A stretch of 64,000 bases of DNA from Pirellulales bacterium (GTDB lineage Bacteria; Planctomycetota; Planctomycetia; Pirellulales; PALSA-1355), in NCBI GenBank assembly GCA_022844125.1, contig JALHMI010000002.1, positions 124,001-188,000 on the forward strand, given 5' to 3'. Shown in pieces: positions 44,361 through 53,490 of the stretch (position 1 is the stretch's first letter; every line of letters begins with the position of its first letter). The translations under genes and the position numbers were made by a program. The notes below the pieces were generated by a model. The model had not been told where the DNA came from. It searched no databases and saw only the letters and a list, made by a program, of their open reading frames with translations.

Positions 44361-44637
44361 GATTGCAGCGGGCCGGGCTCATTGGTTAAGACCTATCGCT
44401 ACCGTGACCCCCGTGCTCGCATCTGGATACTGGGCCGGTTCGGTGTGGCGATTGCCGTTCCCAGCTTGGTTTTATTGCCGTGAAGAATCCGGGCAATTAG
44501 CGGTTCGTTTGCGAGTGCGAACAGAATCCCAACGTCACTTCTCGTTTTCAGGATGCGCATCGCGAGCGATGCTGTGTCGGGCCCTGGCGATCGGCACTTT
44601 CCTGGGCGCACGCAAGTTGTTAGATTGAAACCCTTTC

Positions 44638-44710
<73 letters not shown>

Positions 44711-45037
44711 TTTCGGGCACGTTCGAAGTGGCGCGAGCGCTTCGGGGTTTCATCGTGGGCTTCCAACCCACCGGCACGACGACCTCAACAAACGTGCTCT
44801 GTTGCACCGCGAGGCGAGTGCCTCGCGGACCCGGAACAAAGTATCGCCGGCCGCCAAAATACCCTGGGCACGGGCTCAAGCTGAGCCGTGATGCTTGCTT
44901 TACGGATTCCGCCGTTCACGTGTTAATCTGTGACGGTCGGGCGGGAAGCTCCGCAGGTTCGGACAAGTTGAGCCACAGGCTGTCAGTCTGGCCGATAAGC
45001 CGGCAGGAGCAAAAGTTGAGCGTGCGAAGGGATGTGC
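44711..45037. other. Intergenic region before the exporter operon
   Basis: 327 bp. 44869-44889 can fold as CACGGGCTCA / AGC / TGAGCCGTG with one bulged base; it may end the tRNA transcript or be part of the exporter leader. No gene supported. Confidence 0.35.
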
Positions 45038-46111
45038 ATGAGGCGATTCGTTATTGTCGTCGGGATGCTGGCACTCATTGCTGGCGCGATTGCCCTCCTT
45101 TGGTGGTGGGAGCGCGAAACGAACGGGCGAGATCTGGTGCTCTACGGCAATGTCGACCTGCGACAGGTGGATCTGGCCTTCAATAACAGCCAGCGCATAA
45201 CCGAGATAACTGTCCAAGAAGGAGACCATGTCAAACAGGGACAATGCATCGCCCGACTCGACACGGACCGGCTAGCGCCGCAGGTCGCGCGGGCCGAAGC
45301 CGAGTTGGCGGCACAGACGCAGGTCGTCGAGCGACTCCGCAGCGGCAGCCGTCCAGAAGAGATCGAGCAGGCGAGAGCGAACTTACGCTCGGCGAAGGCG
45401 GATGCCGCGAATGCTGAGCGGCAGTACCAGCGATTCCAACGGCTCTACAAGGAGTCGTCCGGAGGCGCTGTCAGCAGTCAGGACGTCGAGAACGCCGGAG
45501 CTACACTCGAGATCGCTGTCGCTCGAGTGCAAGTGAGCGAAGCCACTCTGGAACTTGCGATTGCCGGCCCGCGCAAGGAAGAGATCGCCGAAGCGGAAGC
45601 CCGACTGCGAGCGAGCGATGCGGAACTCGCCCTCTTACGACAGGAGCTCAGAGACTCCCAGTTGATTTCGCCCGTGAACGGCGTCGTTCGCACGCGGATC
45701 ATGGAACCCGGCGAAATGGCCTCGCCACAGCGGGCCGTTGTGCAGCTCGCGATCGTCGATCCCAAGTGGGTTCGGGCATATGTCTCGGAGCCGGACCTGG
45801 GCAAGGTGCGACCCGGCGCGAAAGCCACAGTCACTGTCGACAGCTTTCCCGAGCGAAACTTCAGCGGCTGGATCGGGTTCATTTCGCCAGTAGCTGAGTT
45901 CACGCCTAAGCCGGTCCAGACGGAAGAGCTACGAACGAGCCTGGTTTACGAAGTGCGCGTGTTCGTCGAAGATCCGCAGGACGAACTGCGGCTGGGGATG
46001 CCCGCTACAGTCCATGTGCCGCTGTACGTGCCCATTGCCGAGGCTTCTGCCGGTAAGCCGCGAGCGCCAGTCGAACACGAGACTCCCGCAGCGCCCGCGC
46101 CTGACGCCTGA
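45038..46111 (+). CDS. HlyD-family periplasmic adaptor of the ABC exporter
   Basis: 357 residues from the ATG at 45038, preferred over 45032 because GAAGGG then stands 7 nt upstream. One N-terminal helix (IVVGMLALIAGAIALLWWW) anchors the protein. Barrel-sandwich halves flank a long coiled-coil hairpin: VDLRQVDLAFNNSQRI and ITVQEGDHVKQGQ, then Arg/Glu-rich helices (about 80-200), then LISPVNGVV and MEPGEMASPQ. GWIGFISP and LVYEVRVFV complete the membrane-fusion fold. It links the inner-membrane transporter to an outer-membrane channel. First gene of a three-gene operon, 20 nt before the ATPase gene. The order matches yhiI-rbbA-yhhJ and ybhG-type sets. Confidence 0.9.
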   Translation: MRRFVIVVGMLALIAGAIALLWWWERETNGRDLVLYGNVDLRQVDLAFNNSQRITEITVQEGDHVKQGQCIARLDTDRLAPQVARAEAELAAQTQVVERLRSGSRPEEIEQARANLRSAKADAANAERQYQRFQRLYKESSGGAVSSQDVENAGATLEIAVARVQVSEATLELAIAGPRKEEIAEAEARLRASDAELALLRQELRDSQLISPVNGVVRTRIMEPGEMASPQRAVVQLAIVDPKWVRAYVSEPDLGKVRPGAKATVTVDSFPERNFSGWIGFISPVAEFTPKPVQTEELRTSLVYEVRVFVEDPQDELRLGMPATVHVPLYVPIAEASAGKPRAPVEHETPAAPAPDA

Positions 46112-46131
46112 ATCTGGGAGCGGTTTCGCCA

Positions 46132-49077
46132 ATGCAGGCACTTCGCAACGAACCTGTACTCGTAGTCAGCGAGCTCTTGAAGACGTTTCGGCGCGAGACG
46201 GGTGAGGTCGTTCGCGCACTGGACGGCATCTCCACTCAAGTACGCCGTGGCACTGTTACGGCGTTGGTCGGTCCCGACGGCGCTGGAAAAACCACTCTGT
46301 TGCGACTCGTAACCGGCTTGCTTACGGCCGATAGCGGCATGCTCTCGGTACTTGGAGTCGATGTCGCCCGAGATCCCCAGGCAGTGCAGGACCGCGTAGG
46401 CTATATGCCCCAAAGGTTCGGCCTGTACGAAGATCTGAGCGTCATCGAAAACCTGAACCTGTACGCAGAGTTGAACGGCGTCTCGATCGCCGAGCGTCGT
46501 GAGCGCTACCCGAGACTGATGGAGATGACGGCGCTTGGACCTTTTGCCAACCGCTTGGCCGGCAAACTGTCGGGCGGGATGAAGCAAAAACTGGGGCTCG
46601 CCTGCACGCTCGTTCGAGCCCCGGAACTACTCGTCCTCGACGAGCCGACCGTGGGGGTCGATCCCTTGTCGCGGCGCGAACTGTGGGAAATCATCCAGCA
46701 GCTTGCGCGCGAGCAGCAGTTAACCGTGCTGCTCAGCACGGCATATTTGGACGAAGCTCAACGCTGTAATGAGGCGATTATTCTGCACGACGGGCGCGTA
46801 CTAGCCCAAGGCCCGCCGGCTACCGTGAGCGAGTTGGCGGCCGGACGAACGTTTCTGGTGACTCCGCATCAAGGGCAAGCGGCCCGCAGTGTGCAGGCCA
46901 GACTCCTTTGTCAGCCGAATGTCGTCGATGCCGTTCCAGAAGGCGGGCTGGTCCGCGTCGTCGTGTCGGTGCCGGCCGATACGGAGGTTCTGCGTGAGCA
47001 GCTATCCGCTGGGCTGCCGGTTACTTCCGTAGCAGCAAGGTTTGAAGACGGCTTCATGATGCTGCTGCATCATGCCGCGGAGCCGCCGAATTCCGCGGCC
47101 GGGGTTTCCATTGAACATCCTACACCGTCTGCAGACGGTGAAGCAGCGGTCGAAGTGCACGAATTGGTTCGCAAATTTGGCGATTTCACGGCCGTCGATC
47201 ACGTTACATTTAACGTGAAACGCGGAGAGGTATTCGGACTGCTCGGCCCGAACGGAGCCGGAAAGACCACAACATTTCGGATGCTTTGTGGGTTACTGCC
47301 GGCGAGCAGCGGGACGCTTCGCGTCGCAGGCGTCGATTTGCGTGCCGCCCGCGCCTCGGCACGACAGAACATCGGATACGTGGCGCAAAAGTTCTCTCTG
47401 TACAGTCAGCTGTCTGTCGCGGAGAACCTGGACTTTTTTTGCGGTGCTTACGGTCTGCGGGGTAAACTGCTCGCGCAGCGCGTGCAATGGGCGCTCAAGC
47501 AGTTCGAACTCGGACCGCTCGCCCAGCTTCCGGCAGGCCAATTGCCTGGTGGCTACAAACAGCGGCTGGCAATGGCAGTCGCGCTTGTACACGAGCCGTC
47601 GATCCTATTCCTGGATGAACCCACCAGTGGCGTTGATCCTCTTGCGCGGCGCGAGTTTTGGCAGCGGATTACGGCGCTGGCGGAACAGGGCGTGACGGTC
47701 ATCGTCACAACCCACTTCATGGAAGAAGCCGAGTACTGCGATCGCGTGGCCGTGCTCGATGGCGGCCGGGTTCTGGCCCAAGGGACTCCCGCGGAGCTCC
47801 GCTCGCATGCCGACTCGACTGCCATGGCGTCAACAATGGAAGACGCTTTCATTGCCATTGTTGAGAAATCTCGGACCGGAAACGGCAACGGCCACCGCGA
47901 TCCCAAACGCGACGGATACGTCCTGGATACTTTGCTCGCTGGAGCGGCGCCGCAATGTCTGCCGCCCAAGGCTCGACGTATCTGGGCGCTGGTCCAGAAA
48001 GAATCCTGGCAGATGGTCCGCGATGCCAGCAGTCTGGCAATCGGAATCGTGTTGCCAGTGGTGCTTATCCTGTTGTTCGGTTACGGGCTCTCACTTGACG
48101 TAACAGATGTGCCCGTGGCGGTTGTGCTGGACGAGCCCTCACCGGATGCGCTCGACCTGGCAGCGGCCTATCAACTCTCGCCAACCTTTCGTACGCGCGT
48201 GCTCACGGGAATGCCTCGAGCGCGCCAGATGATGATCGCGAGAGAGATTGATGCCATCGTGCAGGTTCGCTCCAATTTCGGCCGCAAACTTGCACTCGGC
48301 GAAGCCGAAGTTCAAATCCTGATCCATGGAACCGACGCGAATCGCGGCCGTATTCTGCAGGCCTACACCGAAGCCGCGGTCGGGAACTGGCGGGCGCGTC
48401 GCGCGGCCGAGGGTCGCCTGATCGATGGCGATCCGGTGCGTGTGCAGGACCGATTGTGGTTTAACGATGCTAACGAAAGCCGCTACTTTCTTGTGCCGGG
48501 CCTGATCGTGCTCATCATGACGCTCATTGGCTCGTTCCTCACCACGCTTGTGATGGCTCGAGAGTGGGAGCGAGGAACGCTCGAGGCGCTTTTTGTGACG
48601 CGAGTCCGCGTCGGCGAAATACTGCTGGGCAAGACAGTTCCTAACTTTGCGCTGGGAATGATCGGCTTGGCTCTATGCATCCTGACCGCCCGAATCCTGT
48701 TCAACGTCCCGCTACGTGGTTCGCTGTGGCTGCTGACGGCCAGCTCCATGCTCTACTTGATTGTGGCACTGGCTGTTGGGCTTCTAATCTCTGGCGCCGT
48801 GAAGAGCCAGTTCGTGGCCAGCCAAGTCACGATCCTGATTACATTTTTACCCGCGCTGATGCTGTCGGGATTCCTGTTCGACCTTCGCAGCACGCCGGCG
48901 TTCGTCCGCGGAATCACGTATGCTCTGCCCGCCCGTTACTTCGTGACCATCCTGCAAACGGTCTTTCTGGCGGGCAACGTCTGGCAGGTGATCTCGCCGG
49001 CGCTTGTCGTCCTGCTTGTGATGTCCGTCTTGCTGTGGACACTGGTGCGATTTACTACGAAGAAACGGTTGGTTTAG
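46132..49077 (+). CDS. ABC transporter: two ATPase domains fused to an ABC-2 permease (RbbA-like)
   Basis: 981 residues. ATPase 1: Walker A GPDGAGKTT, signature LSGGMKQKLGLA, Walker B LLVLDEPTVGVD. ATPase 2, from about residue 340: Walker A GPNGAGKTT, signature LPGGYKQRLAMA (Pro replaces the usual Ser), Walker B ILFLDEPTSGVD. From about residue 625 an ABC-2 permease follows with six predicted helices, beginning KESWQMVRDASSLAIGIVLPVVLILL, and a large extracytoplasmic loop between its first and second helix. The same order occurs in E. coli RbbA/YhiH (911 residues). Exports or extrudes something with HlyD and the second permease; the substrate is not readable. The altered second signature may make the two ATPase sites unequal. 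Confidence 0.92.
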   Translation: MQALRNEPVLVVSELLKTFRRETGEVVRALDGISTQVRRGTVTALVGPDGAGKTTLLRLVTGLLTADSGMLSVLGVDVARDPQAVQDRVGYMPQRFGLYEDLSVIENLNLYAELNGVSIAERRERYPRLMEMTALGPFANRLAGKLSGGMKQKLGLACTLVRAPELLVLDEPTVGVDPLSRRELWEIIQQLAREQQLTVLLSTAYLDEAQRCNEAIILHDGRVLAQGPPATVSELAAGRTFLVTPHQGQAARSVQARLLCQPNVVDAVPEGGLVRVVVSVPADTEVLREQLSAGLPVTSVAARFEDGFMMLLHHAAEPPNSAAGVSIEHPTPSADGEAAVEVHELVRKFGDFTAVDHVTFNVKRGEVFGLLGPNGAGKTTTFRMLCGLLPASSGTLRVAGVDLRAARASARQNIGYVAQKFSLYSQLSVAENLDFFCGAYGLRGKLLAQRVQWALKQFELGPLAQLPAGQLPGGYKQRLAMAVALVHEPSILFLDEPTSGVDPLARREFWQRITALAEQGVTVIVTTHFMEEAEYCDRVAVLDGGRVLAQGTPAELRSHADSTAMASTMEDAFIAIVEKSRTGNGNGHRDPKRDGYVLDTLLAGAAPQCLPPKARRIWALVQKESWQMVRDASSLAIGIVLPVVLILLFGYGLSLDVTDVPVAVVLDEPSPDALDLAAAYQLSPTFRTRVLTGMPRARQMMIAREIDAIVQVRSNFGRKLALGEAEVQILIHGTDANRGRILQAYTEAAVGNWRARRAAEGRLIDGDPVRVQDRLWFNDANESRYFLVPGLIVLIMTLIGSFLTTLVMAREWERGTLEALFVTRVRVGEILLGKTVPNFALGMIGLALCILTARILFNVPLRGSLWLLTASSMLYLIVALAVGLLISGAVKSQFVASQVTILITFLPALMLSGFLFDLRSTPAFVRGITYALPARYFVTILQTVFLAGNVWQVISPALVVLLVMSVLLWTLVRFTTKKRLV

Positions 49078-49088
49078 AGGACGCGACG

Positions 49089-50207
49089 ATGATCGACTCC
49101 ATCTCACGCGTCCTGTCGCTGACTCTGAAGGAACTGCTGGCGGTGTTCAAGGACCCGCGCGGCCGATTCACCGTTTTCGTGCCGCCACTCTTGCAGACGT
49201 TGATCTTTGGTTACGCCGCGACCTTTAATCTGAATAACGTGCCTTATGCTGTTGTAGACAACGATGGCGGGCCGGCCTCGCTGGAACTCCTTGCCCGGCT
49301 TGACGGGTCGGGCATTTTTCACCGCGTCGCAAAACTCGACAACGCTAATCAAATCGCCGACTGCGTAAATCATCGCGAGGCGTTGGTCGTGTTGCAAATC
49401 GGAGCCGACTTTCAGCGGCGGCTGGAGCGTGGCCGTCCGGCTGACTTGCAAGTGATTGCCGACGGGCGCAATTCCAATACAGCGGGCACGGCCATCGGAT
49501 ACATCAATTCGATTGTCGCCAGGTTCAATGCGGACTGGCGAAGCGAGAAGGGACTGGCTCCATCGCCCGTAAAAATTGAATCGCGGACTTGGTTCAACCC
49601 AAACCTGGAAACGCGCTGGAACATGGTGCCGGCTCTGATTGGCACGCTCACGATGCTGCAAACTCTGCTGTTAACTTCGCTGTCGGTGGCCCGCGAACGC
49701 GAAAGCGGCACGTTCGATCAATTGCTTGTCACTCCGATGCTGCCGATAGAACTCATGGCTGGTAAGGCGATTCCCTCACTGATCATCGGCACCGTGCAGG
49801 CAACGACGATCCTGCTGGTTGCCCAACTCTGGTTCGAGATCCCGTTTGCAGGCTCGTTCCTGACGCTCTACGTGGGAATCTCCTTCTTTCTGTTCGCCGC
49901 CGTAGGCATCGGGCTGCTGATTTCATCAGTGGTTGGCACCATGCAGCAGGCGTTGCTGTTTACCTTCGTGCTCGTGCTGCCATTCACGCTTCTTTCGGGC
50001 CTGACGACGCCGGTTTCATCCATGCCGCGATTCCTGCAAGGATTGACCCTAGTCAATCCGCTCCGCTACGCAATCAGCCTGACTCACCGGATCTATCTGG
50101 AGGGAACGGGACTCACGTACCTATTCTCCGACCTGTGGCCGCTAGCGCTTATCGCTCTCGTCACATTGTCAGCTTCGACCTGGATGTTCCGTCATCGACT
50201 GGCATAG
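49089..50207 (+). CDS. ABC-2 type permease of the exporter
   Basis: 372 residues from the ATG at 49089, 11 nt after the fusion gene's stop. It has the ABC-2 layout: one N-terminal helix (FTVFVPPLLQTLIFGYA), an extracytoplasmic domain (about 50-180) and five C-terminal helices with PALIGTLTMLQTLLLTSLSVARERESGT and LPFTLLSGLTTPVSSMP. It is equivalent to YhhJ or YbhR and forms a heterodimer with the fused permease. The frame is open upstream inside the fusion gene, but that reading is Arg/Pro-rich and not real. Last gene of the operon; the convergent GSDH gene begins 6 nt after the stop. Confidence 0.9.
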   Translation: MIDSISRVLSLTLKELLAVFKDPRGRFTVFVPPLLQTLIFGYAATFNLNNVPYAVVDNDGGPASLELLARLDGSGIFHRVAKLDNANQIADCVNHREALVVLQIGADFQRRLERGRPADLQVIADGRNSNTAGTAIGYINSIVARFNADWRSEKGLAPSPVKIESRTWFNPNLETRWNMVPALIGTLTMLQTLLLTSLSVARERESGTFDQLLVTPMLPIELMAGKAIPSLIIGTVQATTILLVAQLWFEIPFAGSFLTLYVGISFFLFAAVGIGLLISSVVGTMQQALLFTFVLVLPFTLLSGLTTPVSSMPRFLQGLTLVNPLRYAISLTHRIYLEGTGLTYLFSDLWPLALIALVTLSASTWMFRHRLA

Positions 50208-50213
50208 CGTCAA

Positions 50214-52478
50214 TCACCACTCCAGCAGCGCCGCCAGGAACTCATCTGAATCCTCCCAGTCGACTTCCGATTCGATGCCGAGAGATGTTTCCGCCTTGCT
50301 CTCAATGAGCTCGGGTATGGCTACGACCACTTCCAAAGCGGCGGCGGCTTGCGCCTTATAGACCACTGAAAGACCAATTGCCGGAGCTTCCGTCTTCGAA
50401 CTTGCCATAAGCGAGGCGATTGCCGAGGCCACAGCTTCCCGGCGCAGACTATCGTCGCTCACCAGTGCCATTCGCTCGGCGGCTGGGGAACTTCCCACCA
50501 GATTGAGCCGCAGCAGCAACCCGCCATTCGCCCGTGCGATCAATTGATCGCCGGCACTGACAACACCGTTGCGGTCAAAGTCGTAAATGCTGGTAACAGG
50601 CTGACCAATTCCCGGATTCGCGCGTGCGCCAAGTTCATCCCCAGCACTCGTCGAGAAGAAGGCGGGCGGAACGTTGACGAATGTGTCTCCCACTCGACTT
50701 CCAAAATAGAACACATCGGAGCCGGGCAGGCCTGTCGTGGTATTGAACCCTCCGGCCGCATCGTCGCCTTCGACCGTGACTTCCAGCCACGAGTTGGCAA
50801 TGGCACCATCCGCCCAGATGATCACAACACGATCTGAGCCCTCTTCCCCGGCGCCCGCCCGCAGTGTGACAAGCATGGGCGCGGGAGCATCCACCCAGGT
50901 CTCCGGCGAATCATTGTTGCCGACGCGAAACTTGAAGTCGCTCACGTCCAGCGGGCCATGATTGCCTATGATGTCGATCATGATGCCGTTGATGCCGCGT
51001 GAAAAGCTGCTGACATGGAGAGCCTCGGCGAGACCGGATCCAGCCTGATACGCGGATTTGTCGGTCGCAATTGCCGCGTCATCGCTCGCGTTGGCGCCGG
51101 GATTACTGCCATCGAATTTGGAGTTATTGTAGAAGAGGTGTCGCCCTATGACCTCACTCGGTCCGTATTCTCCGGTGTACGAGATGCGATGGATCTCTCC
51201 GCCACGCGCGAGGTAATACAGATTGCCGGTGGCATCGACCTTGAGATCCACGGGGCCGAAGGTCGTGAGACTGCTCGCGAAGGGTTTCGAAGTATCGGGG
51301 ACGTCCACGGTGCCAGGCTCCGCTGGATCGAAGTAGCGAATGAAGCCGGCTCCGGCATCGGCAAAGAAATACTTCCCGGCAAAGGCGGCTCCGAATTGAC
51401 TGTTGGCGGGATAGAATGCTCCGCCCGTGATGTTAACCGCGGCTGGTGTCGGCGCATCGTTCGAGTGATTGTAGGCCATGATGGGATCGTGATAGTTGGT
51501 CCAAGGCGGGGGCGAGCCATCATTTTCGAAACCTTCCCAGACCGGAGCATTGCTACCGGCCCAGCCGAAATTCGCACCCGCCTCGCCCGCGTTGATTTCC
51601 TCCCAGGATGCTTCGCCGACGTCGTTGATGAAGACGCGCCCATCTACTGGATCAATGGCAAAGGTGTATGGGTTGCGCAAACCCAGGGCCCAGATCGAAC
51701 CTTGCCAGTCGCTTCCGCTGCCGGTGAAGAATGGATTGTCACTGGGGTTCGAGCCGTCCGCATTCAGTCGGAGCATCTTGCCGAAAGGCGTATTGAGCTG
51801 CTGCGAAACGTGCGTGGCCTGCTGCGCACCGGGCGGATCGTAGTTATGGTCGCCGATCGCGACGTACAACTTGCCGTCTGGACCAAAGTGTATCGCTCCA
51901 CCATTGTGATTGGTATCGCCATTGGTCCCGAGATTATTGTCCTCGTCCTCGGGCGGGAATTCACGAATCAGTTGAGGACTGGTAAGCGTCGGCGTATTGC
52001 CTCCGGCGCCACTGACGGTGAATCGGACAACCTGATTGTTGGCCGGATCCGTCGGGCTTGTTCGGCCGAGCGTGTAGTACAGATAAACGAAGTCCTGGTT
52101 CGGACCAGCTCCGTCGTAGTTCGGTGCGAAAGCGATACCCAGCAAGCCACGTTCGCCGCTGGAATCGACGGCCAAGTCAATTGCGGTGTGCGTTGTGCCG
52201 TCGCCGCGCACCAGTTTGACATTGCCTGACTGCTCAAGCACCCACAGCTCACCGGTCGGCGAAAAATCCATCGCCGTTGGGCTGGAGAGATTGCTGCCGG
52301 TCGTGACAAGGGTCTCTGAGAAACCAGGCGGTAAGGTTGTCAATGCCAGCCGCTCTTCGAGCGACTCCAGCCCAAGTTGAGCATTGAGGGATCGCTTCGC
52401 CGAATGACGTGCCGATACACCACGCCGGTGTGACTGCGCAAGACGAGCGCGTGCCGCGAGAGAGTTCGCGAGCATCAT
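50214..52478 (-). CDS. Exported PQQ sugar (glucose/sorbosone) dehydrogenase-like protein with dockerin-like C-terminus
   Basis: 754 residues. GLESLEERLALT (36-47) is the planctomycete LE-x-R-x-L type N-terminal export motif, close to the giant gene's. A soluble glucose dehydrogenase beta-propeller follows (about 50-430): FSETLVTTGSNLSSPTAMDF, GLLGIAFAPNY, DTNHNGGAIHFGPDGKLYVA with the likely catalytic His, and GLRNPYTFAIDP. The family oxidises sugars with PQQ. Behind it come a beta domain (about 450-590) and a Ca-binding segment YDFDRNGVVSAGDQLIARA that resembles a dockerin/EF-hand loop. The C-terminus is acidic and hydrophobic (DSDEFLAALLEW). Cell-surface or extracellular. Convergent to the exporter. 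Confidence 0.85.
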   Translation of the reverse strand: MMLANSLAARARLAQSHRRGVSARHSAKRSLNAQLGLESLEERLALTTLPPGFSETLVTTGSNLSSPTAMDFSPTGELWVLEQSGNVKLVRGDGTTHTAIDLAVDSSGERGLLGIAFAPNYDGAGPNQDFVYLYYTLGRTSPTDPANNQVVRFTVSGAGGNTPTLTSPQLIREFPPEDEDNNLGTNGDTNHNGGAIHFGPDGKLYVAIGDHNYDPPGAQQATHVSQQLNTPFGKMLRLNADGSNPSDNPFFTGSGSDWQGSIWALGLRNPYTFAIDPVDGRVFINDVGEASWEEINAGEAGANFGWAGSNAPVWEGFENDGSPPPWTNYHDPIMAYNHSNDAPTPAAVNITGGAFYPANSQFGAAFAGKYFFADAGAGFIRYFDPAEPGTVDVPDTSKPFASSLTTFGPVDLKVDATGNLYYLARGGEIHRISYTGEYGPSEVIGRHLFYNNSKFDGSNPGANASDDAAIATDKSAYQAGSGLAEALHVSSFSRGINGIMIDIIGNHGPLDVSDFKFRVGNNDSPETWVDAPAPMLVTLRAGAGEEGSDRVVIIWADGAIANSWLEVTVEGDDAAGGFNTTTGLPGSDVFYFGSRVGDTFVNVPPAFFSTSAGDELGARANPGIGQPVTSIYDFDRNGVVSAGDQLIARANGGLLLRLNLVGSSPAAERMALVSDDSLRREAVASAIASLMASSKTEAPAIGLSVVYKAQAAAALEVVVAIPELIESKAETSLGIESEVDWEDSDEFLAALLEW

Positions 52479-52764
52479 GGGTCGAGCCTCCGTTCCGAAA
52501 GGGTTGCCCCCTGGGAATACGTTACCACAATTGCCGCACTAATGCGATCAACGGGCACGAGGGCGTGCTGGCGATTCATCAAGAATCGCCGATCCTGCCG
52601 TTCACGACAGGCAAACTGCAAACAACGGACCAAAGTTTTGCACCGCTCGCCAAACGCGCCCAGTTGGCCGTGACAACACGACCAAAGCGCGTATGCTAGA
52701 CTGGCGAAGGCGGTCCGAACCCCCGCCGCTACCGCACGCTTTCGGGAACCAAGGAGTATCCACT

Positions 52765-53469
52765 ATGCCTCGACTGGTTTTGATTTGTGCGATGATACTG
52801 GGAACTTTGATTGGGGCCGCGGCGCGTGCCGAGGATGATCTCAAGCCCTCGATCACTGTCGCCGGCCATGGCGAGGTCCAAGTCACCCCCGACCAGGTGT
52901 CGGTCACCGTTGGCGTTACGACCGAAGCCAAGACTGCGGCCGAAGCCCTCCAGGCAAACTCTGCCCGCATGACGGAACTGATGAAGTCACTGAAAGCCCA
53001 CGACATTGCCGACAAGCACATTCAGACCTCCAATTTTAATGTCAGCCCTCAGCAAGTATTTGATCGGGACGGCAAACCTCCCAAGCTGGTGGGCTACACG
53101 GTCACCAACCAAGTCACAGTCAAAGTGCTCGAAGTAGCGCGCCTTGGCGCCATCCTCGACGCCGTTGTTCAAGCTGGAGGCAATCAAATCCAGGGGGTTA
53201 ACTTTTCCGTGGCCGATCCGCAGCCGCACCTCGACCAGGCGCGCCGCAAGGCGATCGCTGACGCACGGCGGCGGGCGGAAACCTACGCCGATGCCGCCGG
53301 CGTGAAGTTAGGTGGCCCACTCTTGATCGGAGAGCAATCGGCCTCGCCGCCGCGGCCGATGTATGCGATGGGAGCGCGGATGGCAGTCGCCAGCGCCGAC
53401 GTGCCGATTGCAACGGGCGAACAATCGATCGACGCGCATGTGACTGTCACGTACGAGATCGCGAAATAA
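52765..53469 (+). CDS. SIMPL-domain (DUF541) periplasmic protein
   Basis: 234 residues from the ATG at 52765, with AAGGAGTATCC upstream. Signal peptide 1-22 (ending ARA). The SIMPL fold is clear: ITVAGHGEVQVTPDQVSVTVG, then ARMTELMKSLKAHDIADKHIQTSNFNV, and the final ARRKAIADARRRAETYADAAGV. The family (YggE, BP26) is secreted and has oxidative-stress or oligomeric channel roles in different species; nothing here decides which. Single gene, divergent from the GSDH-like gene. Confidence 0.92.
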   Translation: MPRLVLICAMILGTLIGAAARAEDDLKPSITVAGHGEVQVTPDQVSVTVGVTTEAKTAAEALQANSARMTELMKSLKAHDIADKHIQTSNFNVSPQQVFDRDGKPPKLVGYTVTNQVTVKVLEVARLGAILDAVVQAGGNQIQGVNFSVADPQPHLDQARRKAIADARRRAETYADAAGVKLGGPLLIGEQSASPPRPMYAMGARMAVASADVPIATGEQSIDAHVTVTYEIAK

Positions 53470-53490
53470 CATACCCCTAAACGCTGGCCG

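Noticed and set aside
44399..44611. 70-residue minus-strand frame between the YbaK-like gene and the tRNA
   Set aside because: No ribosome site, biased composition, no recognised family.
48675..49088. Upstream extension of the second permease frame
   Set aside because: Arg/Pro-rich shadow of the fused permease; the ATG at 49089 begins the conserved N-terminus.
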